DNA of 64,000 nucleotides from Armillaria gallica (lineage: Eukaryota; Basidiomycota; Agaricomycetes; Agaricales; Physalacriaceae): positions 2,790,001 through 2,854,000 of the forward strand of contig JBANDB010000008.1 of the NCBI GenBank assembly GCA_037576215.1. Reading direction: 5' to 3'. Under the pieces are notes generated by a model. It did no database searches and was not told where the DNA came from. It saw only the letters and a list, made by a program, of their open reading frames with translations. The first letter of the stretch is position 1, and the number at the start of each line of letters is the position of its first letter. Shown piece by piece: positions 13,901 through 25,654 of the stretch. The translations under genes and the position numbers were made by a program.

Positions 13901-14377
13901 ATGGATTGCTACGAAGAGCGCGGCCGTACCAGAGTTCCACCACCCAGCATTACCGAATTCCTCTCGCCAGAATCTTTTACTTCCAGCTGATGACGATGCT
14001 AACGGCTCTGACGACAACCACGATACTCGCGAACGCCTGCGAACACCTTCACCTCATCGAGGTTGGCGGAAAGCCTCAAAGAGGAAGTCTGACACCTCTC
14101 CACACATATTGGCGAATGCGCGCCTTTATGAGGAGCCACAGACCTTGCCGGCGGAGCCCATCCGGCCCAGCAGTAGAAATAGAATGCTTTCATTGTTGGG
14201 GCGCAAGAAAAAGGACAAATCCGGCAATGTAAGTGCTTATCTATTTTGATTTTGTCCTCCTCTAAAAACCTCTTGGCATTTTAGGCTACACCAAAGGCTA
14301 CGGGTTCGTCGTCGTCATCGTCGAAGAATTCTACAGCTACTAGACGATCTACGGAATCAGGAGACGGAACACTTTAA
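4942..14377 (+). CDS. FMP27: FMP27/Hobbit/BLTP2 bridge-like lipid-transfer protein
   Basis: Very large gene of roughly 15-20 exons. An N-terminal hydrophobic stretch (GSGIWVIMLLWVARFMTFGL) anchors the protein in the ER. The long middle region is the beta-rich groove of bridge-like lipid-transfer proteins at ER-plasma membrane contacts. Family landmarks in order: YVWYGFEIGITIKVEGLNVE, WDKLRLIFHWSVRTSFKGEV, DPHEILGKGAGFALSWQGN, a Cys/His cluster (CGFECRHC..HRKC), LTPKAFAHFWSWWSLFD, YYYCSRDRKGLEYHM, then VKISSLHLLLSIMKEESF and CRDARITTRDLEYRNQTWS. The serine-rich C-terminus ends STESGDGTL. The intron at 13,577-13,625 starts with GC. Near 6,980 the frame changes. Either a 47-nt intron (GTGCGC...AAGCAG) is removed or one base is missing from the assembly (PKAVELRTDGF). 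The second is favoured because the skipped peptide ISARLLYQNEETGHPK looks coding. Confidence 0.93.
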
Positions 14378-14660
14378 GATATCGATAGACAATTTCTCCC
14401 GCATCTGTACCATAGTATAGCATATTTATATTTATTGTGTGCTCGAGGTGCTCCTTTTGTGTTCCCGTTCATGCCACCGGAGGCCGCTGTTGAAAGGGCA
14501 GCGGCGGTGTTTACGTTTGTGGAATGATATCAGCAATAAACTAAATTTAGGACTATTATAAGCGCGGATTTACTCTGCTTCCAATTGTCACGACTGCTGT
14601 CCCTTTGACCGCCATCTAGTTCGCCTGTCGCTTGCCGCTGCGTCAAGCGCGCCCTATACC

Positions 14661-16969
14661 ATGCCTTCCGTTCGTGTCAGGCGTAGCCAGTATGCGTCGT
14701 TGAACGACAGGCCTGCTCAAGACGAGCAACGCACCCTGACCAACATTTTCAGACGTCCAACCTCGGAGCCTTCCAGCGATACCCCAGAGCCTGCGACGTC
14801 GCCACCGGGCTCACCAGTGATAACCCCGGCCTCAGAAACCGGCTCGCCGTTCCTCACGAATTCACCGGCGGCCCCAGTGCCAGCTATCACTGTCGACCAG
14901 CCGATAGCCACACTACGGAGGGGCAGACCGCGAGCAGGCAGCAGAGTCCAGGACCACCTTTTATCCCGGTTATCGTCTATACCACTTCGCAGCCAGGGTA
15001 GTGGGAGCCCTCTGCGCAGTCAGGCTAGCGTCAGTTCACTTGGTGGTTCAAACCGAACGACATCGCCCACTCATTTCAGCCCTATTGATGGAGTCCTGAC
15101 CTTTGAAGGCCCCAATACGGACATACAAGTTCACTCCGACGACGGAGGACCGGGTCTTGTTGGGAGCGCTTTGAGTCTTCCCCGCTCCGACGAAGCCAAC
15201 GCCAGCTATCAATCATACCACCCATTAGACGATCACCACCATGACGATATCGTTGAGCATTTAGATGTTATCGGTGCGTGTACTGTTCCCCATATTTTCC
15301 CCCAAGCTTACGGCAATGTTTTGTAGATCCACAAGTCGCTACCGTTTCAAATCTCACGAATGCCGCAAATTCCATTTTAATGTAATTCCAACGGCCATGT
15401 CCTCCTAAATATGACTTATCGACACATCTAGACCTCCGCTTTCATGGTACTCCAGAAAGCCTGTTGTTGTTCTCGATCCGCCTCTCGGAGAAGACGAACC
15501 AGACAAGGAGAAAGGACAGCGCAAATACGACGACGAGTTGGATAGACATGTCGATGATGTGCTACGCCGGCCTTCAAAAATTAGGCGTTCTCTTAAAGGA
15601 GTATGGTCGTTCTTAAAGACTCGTGAGTTTAATCTATCTTTCCGCCATGAACAAGAACTGAAAGCCATTGTCTAGCTATGGGTGTAAGTCATCACTCCTT
15701 TCCGTTGAGACCGAGCAAATTAAACATTCATCGTGTCACAGATCGTCGCGGGCATTTACGGCTTTTGCGTTGGTAGGTCATTCGTTATGGAAAATATACC
15801 CGCTCTCAACTAGTCCTGTTTCAGTATTCTGGGGAGCCGCTATTGTTCTGTTTCTCGCAAAAATCATCAATCTACATAATGAAGATCGTCAAGGGTTTTG
15901 GGTCGAAGTCAGTTCTCAGGTTACAAATGGTGCTTTTCATCTTTTGCAGTGTTTTGACCGTCTGCTAAGTATTTCTTAAGGTCTTTTCACTATCACCGGC
16001 ATTGGCCTTATCCCCTCGCGCGTCCTTGACACATATCGTGAGCAGTATCACACACATGCCGAGGTCCCCTCTCAACCAACACAGGGGTATATTTTATATG
16101 GCATTACAAACGCCGGTCACGGAAACTCCGTCGGGAAGCTGGTCTCCCACCACTATTTGATGAAGATGATTTACCTGATCCCGCTTACGACCCAAATTAT
16201 GTTCATGTTTTAACTGTGAAAGAACAGGATGACTTGCATCGACGTTGGTGTCGTTTTCTCAGTGCTGTATCCTTTGGCTGACTATTGTCTTCAGAACAAC
16301 TAAAGTTTAAGCATCATCAGACATGGTACAGGCCTCACGGAACTGCAACACATCGAGCTTTTCCGATCAAGTATGTACCTTGCCACCTTACGCCGGGCCA
16401 TTGGTACTGACATTCATTTAGCACCGCTCTTTTGATTTGCTTGTTTAACGATGGCAACTCCTTCTTCCAGGCAAGTAATCTGCCTTGTGTATTAAGATCA
16501 TTCCCTCATCGTTTACACCTTCAGATCGTCCTCTGCGGATGTATGTGGGGACTCAATCGGTAAGTAGTCATGATATCTTATTTTCTCAGTGCAATAACGC
16601 GACTCTGAAAGGTTTCAGCGCCCAGCATGGACAACGGGCTCGCTTATTCCAGCAAGTTTCTTGTGTGGTATCATGTCGGCCGTCTTCATTGCCCGAGGAA
16701 GTGCGAAGACGAAACGAAAGAGCGTGGTGGAGGAGAGGTTACGGGCTGCATTGGCTATGCAATATCACGACGATGACCACCCGTCAGCAGAGCCTACACA
16801 GGGCGGACAAACGGATTCCGTGCATTCGCACTCCATGGAGCCGGAGAAAGACCCCGAGAACCCGTGGAGCCCGACGGGTCCTCCGGAAGTTATTGTTGAG
16901 GAGGAAATGACGATCTCGGCTGCGGCGGCTGCTGCAGAGAAAAGAAATAACAGCCTGCAGGCATCGTAA
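14661..16969 (+). CDS. DUF2985 family integral membrane protein
   Basis: About ten exons. The first encodes roughly 200 disordered Ser/Pro-rich residues (MPSVRVRRSQYASLND...). The conserved part then reads LKGVWSFLKT-PMG-IVAGIYGFCV, VFWGAAIVLFLAKIINL, GLFTITGIGLIPSRVLDTYR, LFDEDDLPDPAYDPNYVHVL, QTWYRPHGTATHRAF, IVLCGCMWGLNRFQRPAW and SFLCGIMSAVFIARG. This is the fungal DUF2985 layout, with about four membrane spans and a cytoplasmic linker between them. The function is unknown. Two splicing oddities: residues PMG come from an 8-nt microexon (15,676-15,683), and the intron at 16,471-16,524 has a GC donor. The tail is acidic and alanine-rich. Confidence 0.85.
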
Positions 16970-17249
16970 ATTTATGAACGGATGACTTATTCTATACTCT
17001 AGTTTCACGACACACGTTGTAACAACTGATAATTTTTCAATCACGGACGACGTTAGTTCTGGGTATCTTTACTCTGGTGCCAAGTAATAGCGCCCCATCC
17101 GACTCGGAGGGCCAGGTCGAATCGAGCTCGGAACGGTGGGCGACTTCTATTGAGTAAAAAGCCGGGTGGATGTTTCCTCCGCGGAGATGGGTCAACCCAT
17201 TATGTAAATATTTATTTATTTTCCGAAACGCATACAACGCGTTCAGCTC

Positions 17250-17831
17250 ATGCCAAACAACGCGTCCTCATCATGCCTGCCAAGACTTACCCACTTTCAG
17301 AGCACCTACCGCTCAACAAGACGGTGCTGTGCTTTTTTCCTCAACAAGACGGTTTGGATTGCACACATGTCGGCCAAGTCACTGTGGAGACCAGAACAAA
17401 GTACGTTGCATCTAACAGCATGCTGGGACCTCATGATGATACTGACCCGAAGTTCGAAGAGACCCTACTGTACCCGAGCTAGTTGCGTATTACAACGCTC
17501 AAGACGATATTTCAGTACGTGATCCTGCACACACTCGGTGCAGCCACAGGATGGCTGAAGTCAATTAACAGAAGGCCATCCAGCGTCTCTTCGTCGGTCA
17601 AAATTTCTGCCCGCTGCCGCAAAAGATCTTCATAGATGGAAAGGGTTACAAACTGACCGGAAGTAAGTGAGTCGCCTGTACGGCAAGCTCGTAAAGAAAC
17701 TCGTGCCTACAGCTCGAAAAACGTGGAAGTACGGCAAGAATACTCTCGATCTACGGTGGGGAGGAGACGAGATAAAGCCGTTCACAGACAAATGGACCTT
17801 CCTGTTCACCGTCGAAGAAAAAGACGCGTAG
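17250..17831 (+). CDS. hypothetical protein, weak gene model
   Basis: I do not recognise this product. The more convincing part is the 3' half: LVAYYNAQDDIS, intron 17,518-17,575, KAIQRLFVGQNFCPLPQKIF, IDGKGYKLTG, intron ending near 17,711, then KTWKYGKNTLDLRWGGDEI and WTFLFTVEEKDA before a stop at 17,829. Both introns have normal GT...AG ends and keep frame. The 5' part is doubtful. An exon from 17,250 (MPNNASSSCLPRL) can be joined in phase through an intron starting at 17,401, but a second overlapping frame starting with MPAKTYPLSEHL looks equally good. The start could be wrong, or a base may be missing. Confidence 0.35.
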
Positions 17832-18149
17832 CGACCCTATGTACTTCATGTATGCGGCGGATTCGGTGACTAGCCAAGATGCGTTTGCGATTGATACTAA
17901 TTATACAGATTCGGGGATTGTTGAAATCCGAATACATGAACTACTGCCACACCAACCCTCCTCAGCCACGGCCCCGCAAAGCGGAAGCTCTCACTGAGCG
18001 AGCGTGCAGCAGTCTACTCTGCCTCCCTATGATGCATGTCCTAACACCAGACAACAATATCGCCACAACTACCCAACGGTCACAGGACTGATGAAGTCCA
18101 TAAGTTAACCAGTCAAAGAGCGCTGTTGAAGCGGAATGATAGGGGATAT
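17832..18149. other. intergenic region between convergent genes
   Basis: 318 bp between the hypothetical gene and the MET6 stop. No gene or repeat was recognised. It must hold both 3' ends. Confidence 0.5.
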
Positions 18150-20831
18150 TTAAGCGTAGTTTTCACGAGCCCAGCGAGCACCAGAGACGAGGTTGATGAG
18201 CGAGGCTTCGGTTTCCTTCCAACCGCGAGTCTTGAGACCACAGTCCTGAAGATCATTGGGTCAGTCTAACCGTTCTAAAAAAAATGTTTAATACTTACAG
18301 GGTTGACAAAGAGTAGAGAGTCGGGAAGAATGTCGAGCATGGCCTTGAGTCGGTCCTTGATCTCCTGGTCGCCGGGGACACGGGGGGAGTGGATGTCATA
18401 GACACCAGGCCCAATCTGGTTGGAGTATCCGTAGGTCTTAAAAGTGTTGAGGAGTTTCATATCACTCTTCGAGGCCTCAATGGAGATAACATCAGCGTCG
18501 AGACGCTGGATCGAGGGGAAGATGTCATCAAAGTCAGAGTAGCAGAAGTGAGAGTGAGTTTGGAGTTGGTCAGTGACGCCAGCAGTCGACAACTTGAAAG
18601 AGTCGACGGCCCACTTGAGGTAGGCATCCCAGTCTGAACGACGAAGAGGCAGCTGAAATAAAACTAGAGTCAGGTGAACGTCCCTGGGAACAATAAGACA
18701 TTCTACTCACACCCTCACGAATAGCAGGCTCATCGACTTGGATAGCGCTGATGCCAGCCTTCTCAAGGTCAATGACTTCGTCCCGGAGGGCAAGAGCAAG
18801 CTGCTTGGATTGCAGTTCACGCGAGACGTCGGCACGAGGGAAAGACCAGTTGAGGATGGTGACTGGGCCAGTCAACATTCCCTTCATTGGCTTCTTGGTC
18901 AAGCTCTGAGCGTAGCTACTCCATTGCACCGTAATGGGATTGGGGCGGCTGACATCAGAAACGATAATGGGAGGTCGGACATAGCTGTCAGGGTAACGCA
19001 CATATTAAGACGTATTCTTTATTTGGACATTAAAACTCACCGAGATCCGTAACTCTGAACCCATGCGTTCTGAGTGAACACGAAACCAGAGAGCCGCTCT
19101 CCGAAGTACTGAACCATGTCATTTCTCTCGGGTTCACCATGGACGAGGAGATCGAGGCCAATCTTCTCCTGGAACCTCACAACGCTTTCGATCTCTTTCT
19201 TGATGAACTCGTCGTACTGAGCCTCGGTGATCTCACCCTTGCCAAGCTTAGCACGGGCTTGACGAATTTCCTTAGTTTGCTATGTTTACCCGTTAGACAT
19301 CTGCCTAGACGATGCTCAAGGAAAACTTACAGGGAACGATCCAATGGTGGTGGTAGGGAACTTGGGCAAGTTGAGATGCTTCGCCTGGATGTCCTTGCGA
19401 ACAGCGAAAGGACTCTTACGGTCAAGTTGATCGGGGGTGATGGCAGCGACGCGCTTGCGTACGGTATCGTCTGAGGTAGTCTCGAACTCACGACGCTTCG
19501 CAATGGAAACTCGGTTAGCCTCGAGGGCCGCAGCCACAGTGGGATCCTGGGAACCGGAGAGGGCTGCAGCGAGGGTGGAAACCTCACCTGCCTTCTCCAA
19601 GGCAAAGGAGAACCAATCCTTCTGCTCCGCGGTGAGCTTCTTCTCCGAGGCGAGGGTGACCGGGGTGTGAAGGAGAGACGACGAGGTTGCAACGATGACA
19701 CGGTCTGAGCCGAGGGCGTCTACAGCCTTCTGTCCCTGCTTAAGGGCAGCTGCGAAGTCGGCCTTCCAGATGTTGCGACCTGAAACCACTCCCAAAGAAA
19801 GGACGATGGGGGTGGACTTGATAGCGGCAATGACGTCGTCAAGTTGGCCAGGAGCACGGTCGAGATCGATGTGGAGGCCGGCGATAGGCAACTGAGCAAC
19901 ATATGAAAGGTTGGAATCGAGACGAGAGAAGTAGGTGGTCAGCAAAATCTTGGGGGAAACAGGCGCAAGCTCAGCATAGGCAGAGGCGAACTGTTTCTCG
20001 AAGTTGGCTGCAACGTCGAGAACAAGAACAGGCTCATCAATCTGAACCCATTCGACACCGGCCGCTTTGAGGTCAGCCAAGAGCGTCTTGTATACAGGTA
20101 AAAGCTTGGGGAGGAGAGAGATGGCCTGGAAACCAGGTTTGGCCTCCTTCGATGCCTTTCCGAGAACGAGGAAAGAGATAGGACCCAAGACGACGGGGCG
20201 TGTAGTGACACCAGCGGCCTTAGCCTCTTGGTACTCTTCGAGAGCCTTGTTGAACTTCAGCTGGAAGTCAGTCTCCTCCGAGAATTCCGGAACGACGTAG
20301 TGGTAGTTGGAATCAAACCTAAATTGTATTGGGTTATATGAATGAAAGAGAACGAACCAGATGCTTACCACTTCTTCATCTCCGATGCAGGAACGTCGAC
20401 ACCATCAGCCTGACGACCTCGTCCCATGGCAAAGTAGACGTCGAGAGGGGAGAGGCCATGGCCAGTGTACCGCTTAGGGATCACGTTGAAAGCGGCAGAA
20501 TGATCAAGGACGTGATCATACAAAGAGAACTCGCCACTGTCATGCGAAAAAAAATTGAGACGGACGTGTAAGATCAGATAAGAAGATCGGTTCACCTTGG
20601 GACAAAGTCAACACCCTTAGCTTTGACAGAGGTCCAGCTTGTCTTCTTAACGTCAGCTGCAGCCTTGGTAAGGTCATCTGCAGAGATCTTGCCAGCCCAG
20701 TAGGCTTCGACAGCCTTTTTCACTTCACGATTGGCACCTAGACAACTAGGGGTTAGCAAAAAGCAAGAAAGGTAAAATAAATTTGAATGCCTACCGATGC
20801 GGGGGAAACCAAGAACGCTTGAGGCGACCAT
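18150..20831 (-). CDS. MET6: cobalamin-independent methionine synthase
   Basis: Transfers the methyl group of 5-methyltetrahydropteroyl-glutamate to homocysteine to make methionine. Eight exons on the minus strand; the first encodes [13 protein letters not shown] and splices to [15 protein letters not shown]. Core family motifs are present: YHYVVPEF near the N-terminal substrate site, [17 protein letters not shown], and [12 protein letters not shown]. The zinc site is seen as [10 protein letters not shown] (His and Cys), the Glu in [11 protein letters not shown] and the Cys in [11 protein letters not shown]. The protein ends [14 protein letters not shown], as in other fungal MetE enzymes. No frame breaks. 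It diverges from the polyol dehydrogenase gene. Confidence 0.96.
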
Positions 20832-21427
20832 TTTTGTTCGTAGAATAGGAAAAAGTGAAGAGATGGTGATGGTACGATGGAAAGATGGATTCGCAATCTT
20901 GCGAATTTTGTATGTCGATGGCACGTGGCTCGGTACCAAACTCCGAAATCCCGAATTGTGTTGTGCTTTGGCGTCTTGAACGTTGGGTTCGTCGCTGCCC
21001 TATGCTCCTCCGCGGTACGCCCGTTTCAACGCGGGTGCCCATTGCAAGCCGTCGATAGCCAATTCCAAACCCTGGCCATCAAGGGGGCTATATTGCCCAG
21101 AACACGTGCGCAACCAACCTGGGCTCCTTTGTCACGGTTTTCCACCCCGTTTTTTCACCGTTGCTCAGCGCTCACCAACTCGATACAGGATGATGAACTA
21201 GATATTCAAGGTCTACTCGATTGTAGACAGAGCAAAATCAATGCGCCCTTTGTTTGACGGTTGCATTGACTCGCAGAGGCTTTCTGCATAGGCAAATTAA
21301 GCAAATCTTGATTGATATCATGAGGACCGGCTGTTCCGGACCGACTTTCCAGATCCACGGTCTCGACATCTCCCAAATCCTATAAATTGCGCCGCGTTGC
21401 TCTTCACATTCCATCATCGTCTCTACC
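20832..21427. promoter_or_regulatory. divergent intergenic region MET6 / polyol dehydrogenase
   Basis: 596 bp separate the two start codons. A TATA-like box, TATAAAT, lies at 21,381-21,387, 41 nt before the dehydrogenase start codon, so that leader must be very short. No comparable box is obvious on the MET6 side. Confidence 0.5.
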
Positions 21428-23141
21428 ATGTCCGATAACCCTTCCTTTGTCTTGAACGCCATCGAGAACGTCTCCTACGAGGAGCGTCCGATCCCAGACA
21501 GTACGTCTTGGTGTCTATAGATGACACATGCTCACTCTGTGGTTCTAGTCGGCGAGAACGATGTCTTGGTGAAGGTTATGAAGACTGGTGAGTGCTTCTA
21601 TCATCGATTACTCCTTCACAATCTGATCTCATCGCAGGTATCTGTGGATCTGATGCGAGTCTCAGAGCTTATCCTCACGCTTCGTGTGCTGATTTGGCTT
21701 TAGGTTCACTATCTCGTACACGGTCGCATTGGTGATTTCGTAGTCACTAACCCTATGGTGTGATATCTCTGACCGTGCACCCGATCAACCATTAACTGGA
21801 TGTATCATGCAGGTTCTTGGTCATGAGTCCGCGGGTATCATCCACAAAGGTTCGCCACAGTGTTTCACGACTCTTTCCGCTCTGTGCCTAATTAACTTTA
21901 CAGTTGGATCAAATGTCAAGAACATCAGCGTAGGAGATCGAGTCGCAGTCGAACCAGGCGCGACATGCCGTTAGTGTCCTATCTTCCAATTACTAAATTG
22001 CTTGACCAACCTCGTTGTCTTGAACACAGGCACATGTGAAGCGTGTAAATCTGGCCGTTATGAGGTACTTTCGCCCTGAAACTACCGCCTGACAATGGGC
22101 TAATCCCTTCTACAGCTGTGCCCGACATTATCTTCGCGGCAACACCACCCTATGATGGCACTCTTTGCCGATACTACAAGGTTCCTTCTGACCTTGCTTA
22201 TCCGCTTCCTGAAGGAGTTAGTCTCGAAGATGGTGCAATGGTTCGGCCTTCTCACATACATACTGTTCGTTGTTCTGAGCGCAATTATAGATTGAGCCCT
22301 TGGCCGTGGGTGTGCATTCCGTGTCCAACTTGGGTGGATTCCGCTCTGGGCAATCCATCATTGTCTTTGGCTGCGGTCCTGTCGGTTACTCTGTATTGCC
22401 GTCGCGAAGGCTCTCGGCGCCGCTCGAATCATCGCCGTCGATATCGTTCAAGAACGTCTCGACTTTGCGAAGAACTACGCCGCTACCGATGTCTATCTTC
22501 CTCCCCGTTTCAATCCGGGGGAGACCAAAATTGAATATAGCAAGAGGAATGGGGACAATTTGAAAGCCGTCCTGGGTATCACCGAACGAGGAAAGAACAG
22601 CCTCGATTTGGTTATAGACGCCAGTGGCGCTGAAGTGTCCATTCAAACCGGATTCCAGGTCGCCAAATCAGGCGGGACCGTTGTTCAGGTGAGTCTTTGA
22701 ATTTCGTCGCCCTTGTCGTATTTGAGTCCCATGATCACCTGAACAGGTCGGGATGGGGACACCTGACGTTCCTATCAACATGAGTATGTTAGCTAACAAG
22801 GAACTGACCTACAAAGGTTCTTTCCGTTACGGCGTAAGTGCTGGCAATATTGATTGTACCGATTGTATCTGACTAGATCCTCGTAGCCTGGAGATTATCC
22901 TCTCGCCATTGCGCTTGTAGCGCAGGGAAAAATCGACTTGAAGCCTCTGGTGACGCATAGGTGCGTCCTACTGACATTTAATTTGTTTTCTGTGTAACCC
23001 AACCCTGATAATTGTTTCAGGTTCGCCTTCCAAGACGCCCTCGTTGCATTCAATACGACCAAAGCCGGAAAGAGTGCTGACGGTAAAGCACTTATCAAGG
23101 CCATTATCTCAGGACCCGACGTTTCGTTGGAAGATAATTAG
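21428..23141 (+). CDS. xylitol/sorbitol dehydrogenase, zinc-dependent MDR family
   Basis: NAD-dependent polyol dehydrogenase of about 375 residues in some ten exons. Catalytic zinc region: ICGSDVHYLVHGRIGDF and LGHESAG. The structural zinc site has four cysteines in CRTCEACKSGRYELC. The cofactor fold carries VFGCGPVG followed by IIAVDI, the Asp pointing to NAD. The Pro-rich start (FVLNAIENVSYEERPIPD) and the closing FAFQDALVAF are typical of fungal xylitol dehydrogenases. The intron 21,655-21,703 has a GC donor, required to read SD-VHYLV in frame. One base is missing near 22,387: the DNA reads GGTTACTC where GPVGLLCIAVA needs GGTTTACTC. That looks like a collapsed T run. Xylitol versus sorbitol preference cannot be told from sequence. 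Confidence 0.92.
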
Positions 23142-24532
23142 GTTTCGAAATAGTGAAAGAAGATTAGACTTGCCCTTGGGGTGAACTTGGACGTGTTTCG
23201 CAATGTATGAAGAATGAAATGATAATGTGAATATTCGATAATTTGCTCCCTGAGATAGAACCCCAACTTCATTGGCTGCTCTATTCTGAGCTAAGTACAC
23301 GTACAATGTCTTCTGCTACTGACATCATTCAGGATGCGGTCGTCATCTATGAGCTTCAGTCTGTGATGGATAGCAACTTACGCCTCGCGCCCAGTGACTA
23401 CTAAGGCCTTTCTTCAACACAGTATGCCGATTCACTAATACTTTCTCTTTAGCGTTCGCATGTCTCCTCGTTAGTATGGGCCAAAGTTACACCGATGCCT
23501 TTATATTGTAGGTCTATATACCGCTTGTGTCCTCAGAAATCCAACTAATCTACCCTTGGCTTCTAGACCGGCGAGAAATTCTCCTGTCTGTCGAGAAAGA
23601 TTACCGACTATGACATTACAGACGAAACAATGCCGAGTTACCAATATAGAGCGGAAGGATATAGGGATTTGACGGCGCGTTGACGTTGCGATGAAGAGGA
23701 CCAGCAAGGCTGCACGACAATATTCCCCAAACTCTGCAATAGTGTACCAAGCTTATGCAGATGACTCGTTGAGACTGCTGTGTACGAAAAGGACGTAAGC
23801 TGCAGATCGTCAGATGAACGCCTGTCCATTACTTAAGTACTCCCGCGTTCAAAGTAAGGTCTACCGACCCTGTCGCATTGGGCACCGAATTCTTCTTTGC
23901 GCGTCTGAGAGCTGGAACTTGGTCGGCTTATCGCCTTGATTTTGTCGCTGATTATTCTTGATACTTAAACCAATATGACGCGTAAAAGCATTAATACAGA
24001 CTAATACAAATTATACGAGACTCGTTCGTTTGATCATGCTTCAGGATAAATGTGGCCTTATTCTGGAGAACATCATTGCTCGAACAATCCGCCGCCAACG
24101 AGAATGTATATTGATTTTACGATATCCTCCATCATCGCCGTATCAAGAATATATTTCTTTTCTTCAGTCATGTGAACCCTCTGACTAATACTAACTGGGA
24201 TCTTGTACTACTTGTTCGAGGAATACTTTCCTAGGATGATGTCGCAAGACGCTGTTTTGCAACAGAGCTCGCTTGTAGACATTTGCGGACGAAATCGAGG
24301 TCCCGCAGCAGCATCTATGGAGATTTCGGCCTGGTTGTGGCTATCAATGGGCACTTTTGGTATAGGCAAAGGTCCGCTGGCGTTGACGTCTTGTTGGAGA
24401 TGACTACAGGAAACGTGGCAGTCAAGGTCAACAAGAAGGTTTTCGCAGAGCTAGCTAGTGGCTACTATGTATTGTGTCATTTAAACAAGAATATATCGAC
24501 ACGATGTAGTAACATATAGAACCCGTAACCGA
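23142..24532. other. gene-poor region, possible small remnant
   Basis: About 1.4 kb without a convincing gene. A short frame at 23,308-23,403 begins MSSATDIIQDAVVIYELQS and ends after some 30 codons. A later stretch near 23,512-23,620 reads VYIPLVSSEIQLIYPWLLD, which faintly recalls basidiomycete DUF6533-type membrane proteins. I could not join these into one model, so a decayed gene is possible but unproven. Confidence 0.3.
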
Positions 24533-25063
24533 CACCCTCTTAGGGATGCCCATTGTACTGTATACGGTTATGGCTGTAAGCCATATGGCAAAAGGGTATT
24601 GACGGTATGGTATGGGTTTGGCCCATATACTATATACAGGTGGCATTTAGGAGCATAGTGACCTATCTTGAGTGAGATTTGTGATTAAAATATTATATTT
24701 CATTAATTGCACTCACTACATGTGCAAAAGAATAGGTATACAACCCAATTTGACCTACCCAATGCCTATACAAATACAGCCATAAAAATCCAATTCCAGA
24801 GCACCAACAGTACAGGTACAGGTCCATATATACAGTACCCATATCCACTGTATGTATGGGTATGGTGGGCACCCCTAATCCCTCTGGAGCACCTTGCACA
24901 CTCCTCTCTCATCTTTATGCTTGTCATTGCAATGATTCACTTCTTTGATATTATGGCTGTTAGTTCATTTCCCTATTTTAGTCAGTACTTGCATTCACTT
25001 GCCTGCTCAGACTTTAAGGACTGTTCAATTTTGACTATAGCTTCATGGGGTGTTACATGTTAT
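24533..25063. repeat. tandem repeat unit A, left part
   Basis: Left part of the first copy of a roughly 1.5-1.6-kb AT-rich unit (about 1.86 kb with its MITE). It matches 35,431-35,980 closely. The copy continues at 34,105 on the far side of the retrotransposon. Homology on the left stops about where the MITE begins. Confidence 0.75.
24541..24877. mobile_element. hAT-like MITE, copy A
   Basis: 337-bp AT-rich non-coding element. Termini are TAGGGATGCCCA and TGGGCACCCCTA, inverted repeats of 12 bp with one mismatch. The flanks are CACCCTCT (left) and ATCCCTCT (right), an imperfect 8-bp target duplication. The same element with a perfect duplication lies at 35,439-35,780. A TAGGG end plus an 8-bp duplication fits the hAT superfamily. 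Confidence 0.75.
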
Positions 25064-25611
25064 TGTTACGATTTATTCGTTTTCAGGCATCTTATCTAAT
25101 CTTTGAAAGATAAGATAAGATGCTTACTCACCCACGATCTTTAGACCCGCGACTCCCGGAGAGTCTTCATAAATCTTCACATCGCTAACACGTCACAGCT
25201 CGGTTGACGTGTACTCGACCAAGGGGTATCAACGACCCGTGCACCGACACGTAGCAATGTGTGGGAGTAACACGTACTGGATACGTGCTAGCCTCGACAA
25301 ACCTTGTGCTACACTCGGTTACCGTGTGTTATTATCGGCTACCGTGTATTTGGCTTATTCACTTTCTAACACGGTAGTCACCTCTTAGTACCATTTACAG
25401 ACCCTCACTTTACTATATAAGTAGCGTACTCAAAGCCTGTATTTCCCTAGCTTTGAGCTAAAGTTTATTCATACCGAAACCCACTCCTTTATCTTCTGCT
25501 AAGAGCTCCTAAAGTGAGTCTTGGGCATCAATCATCACAAGGGCTAGACGGTGACTGTACGAACGCGATACAGCCGATCTATTCACCTTTGATTGAAGTT
25601 CGGGTCTTACA
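25064..25611 (+). repeat. 5' LTR
   Basis: 548 bp, TG...CA ends. It carries a TATATAA box at 25,414-25,420. The predicted transcript start is about 30 nt further on, near 25,445-25,447, at the segment that pairs with the primer site. Confidence 0.96.
25414..25420 (+). promoter_or_regulatory. LTR TATA box
   Basis: TATATAA, 33 nt upstream of 25,447. This spacing suits a transcript that begins at or near CTAGCTTTGAGCTAA. Confidence 0.7.
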
Positions 25612-25612
25612 A

Positions 25613-25627
25613 TTAGCTCAAAGCTAG
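25613..25627 (+). other. self-complementary primer binding site
   Basis: TTAGCTCAAAGCTAG begins 2 nt after the LTR end and is the exact reverse complement of 25,447-25,461 in the LTR. No TGG-starting, tRNA-like primer site follows the LTR. In Tf1-type elements the first bases of the transcript fold back on such a site and prime reverse transcription. Confidence 0.8.
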
Positions 25628-25654
25628 CTTTACTGATTCTGCCTCAGAACCCCC

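Noticed and set aside
25612..25640. tRNA primer binding site
   Set aside because: No TGG-starting match to a tRNA 3' end follows the LTR; the self-complementary site explains the region better.
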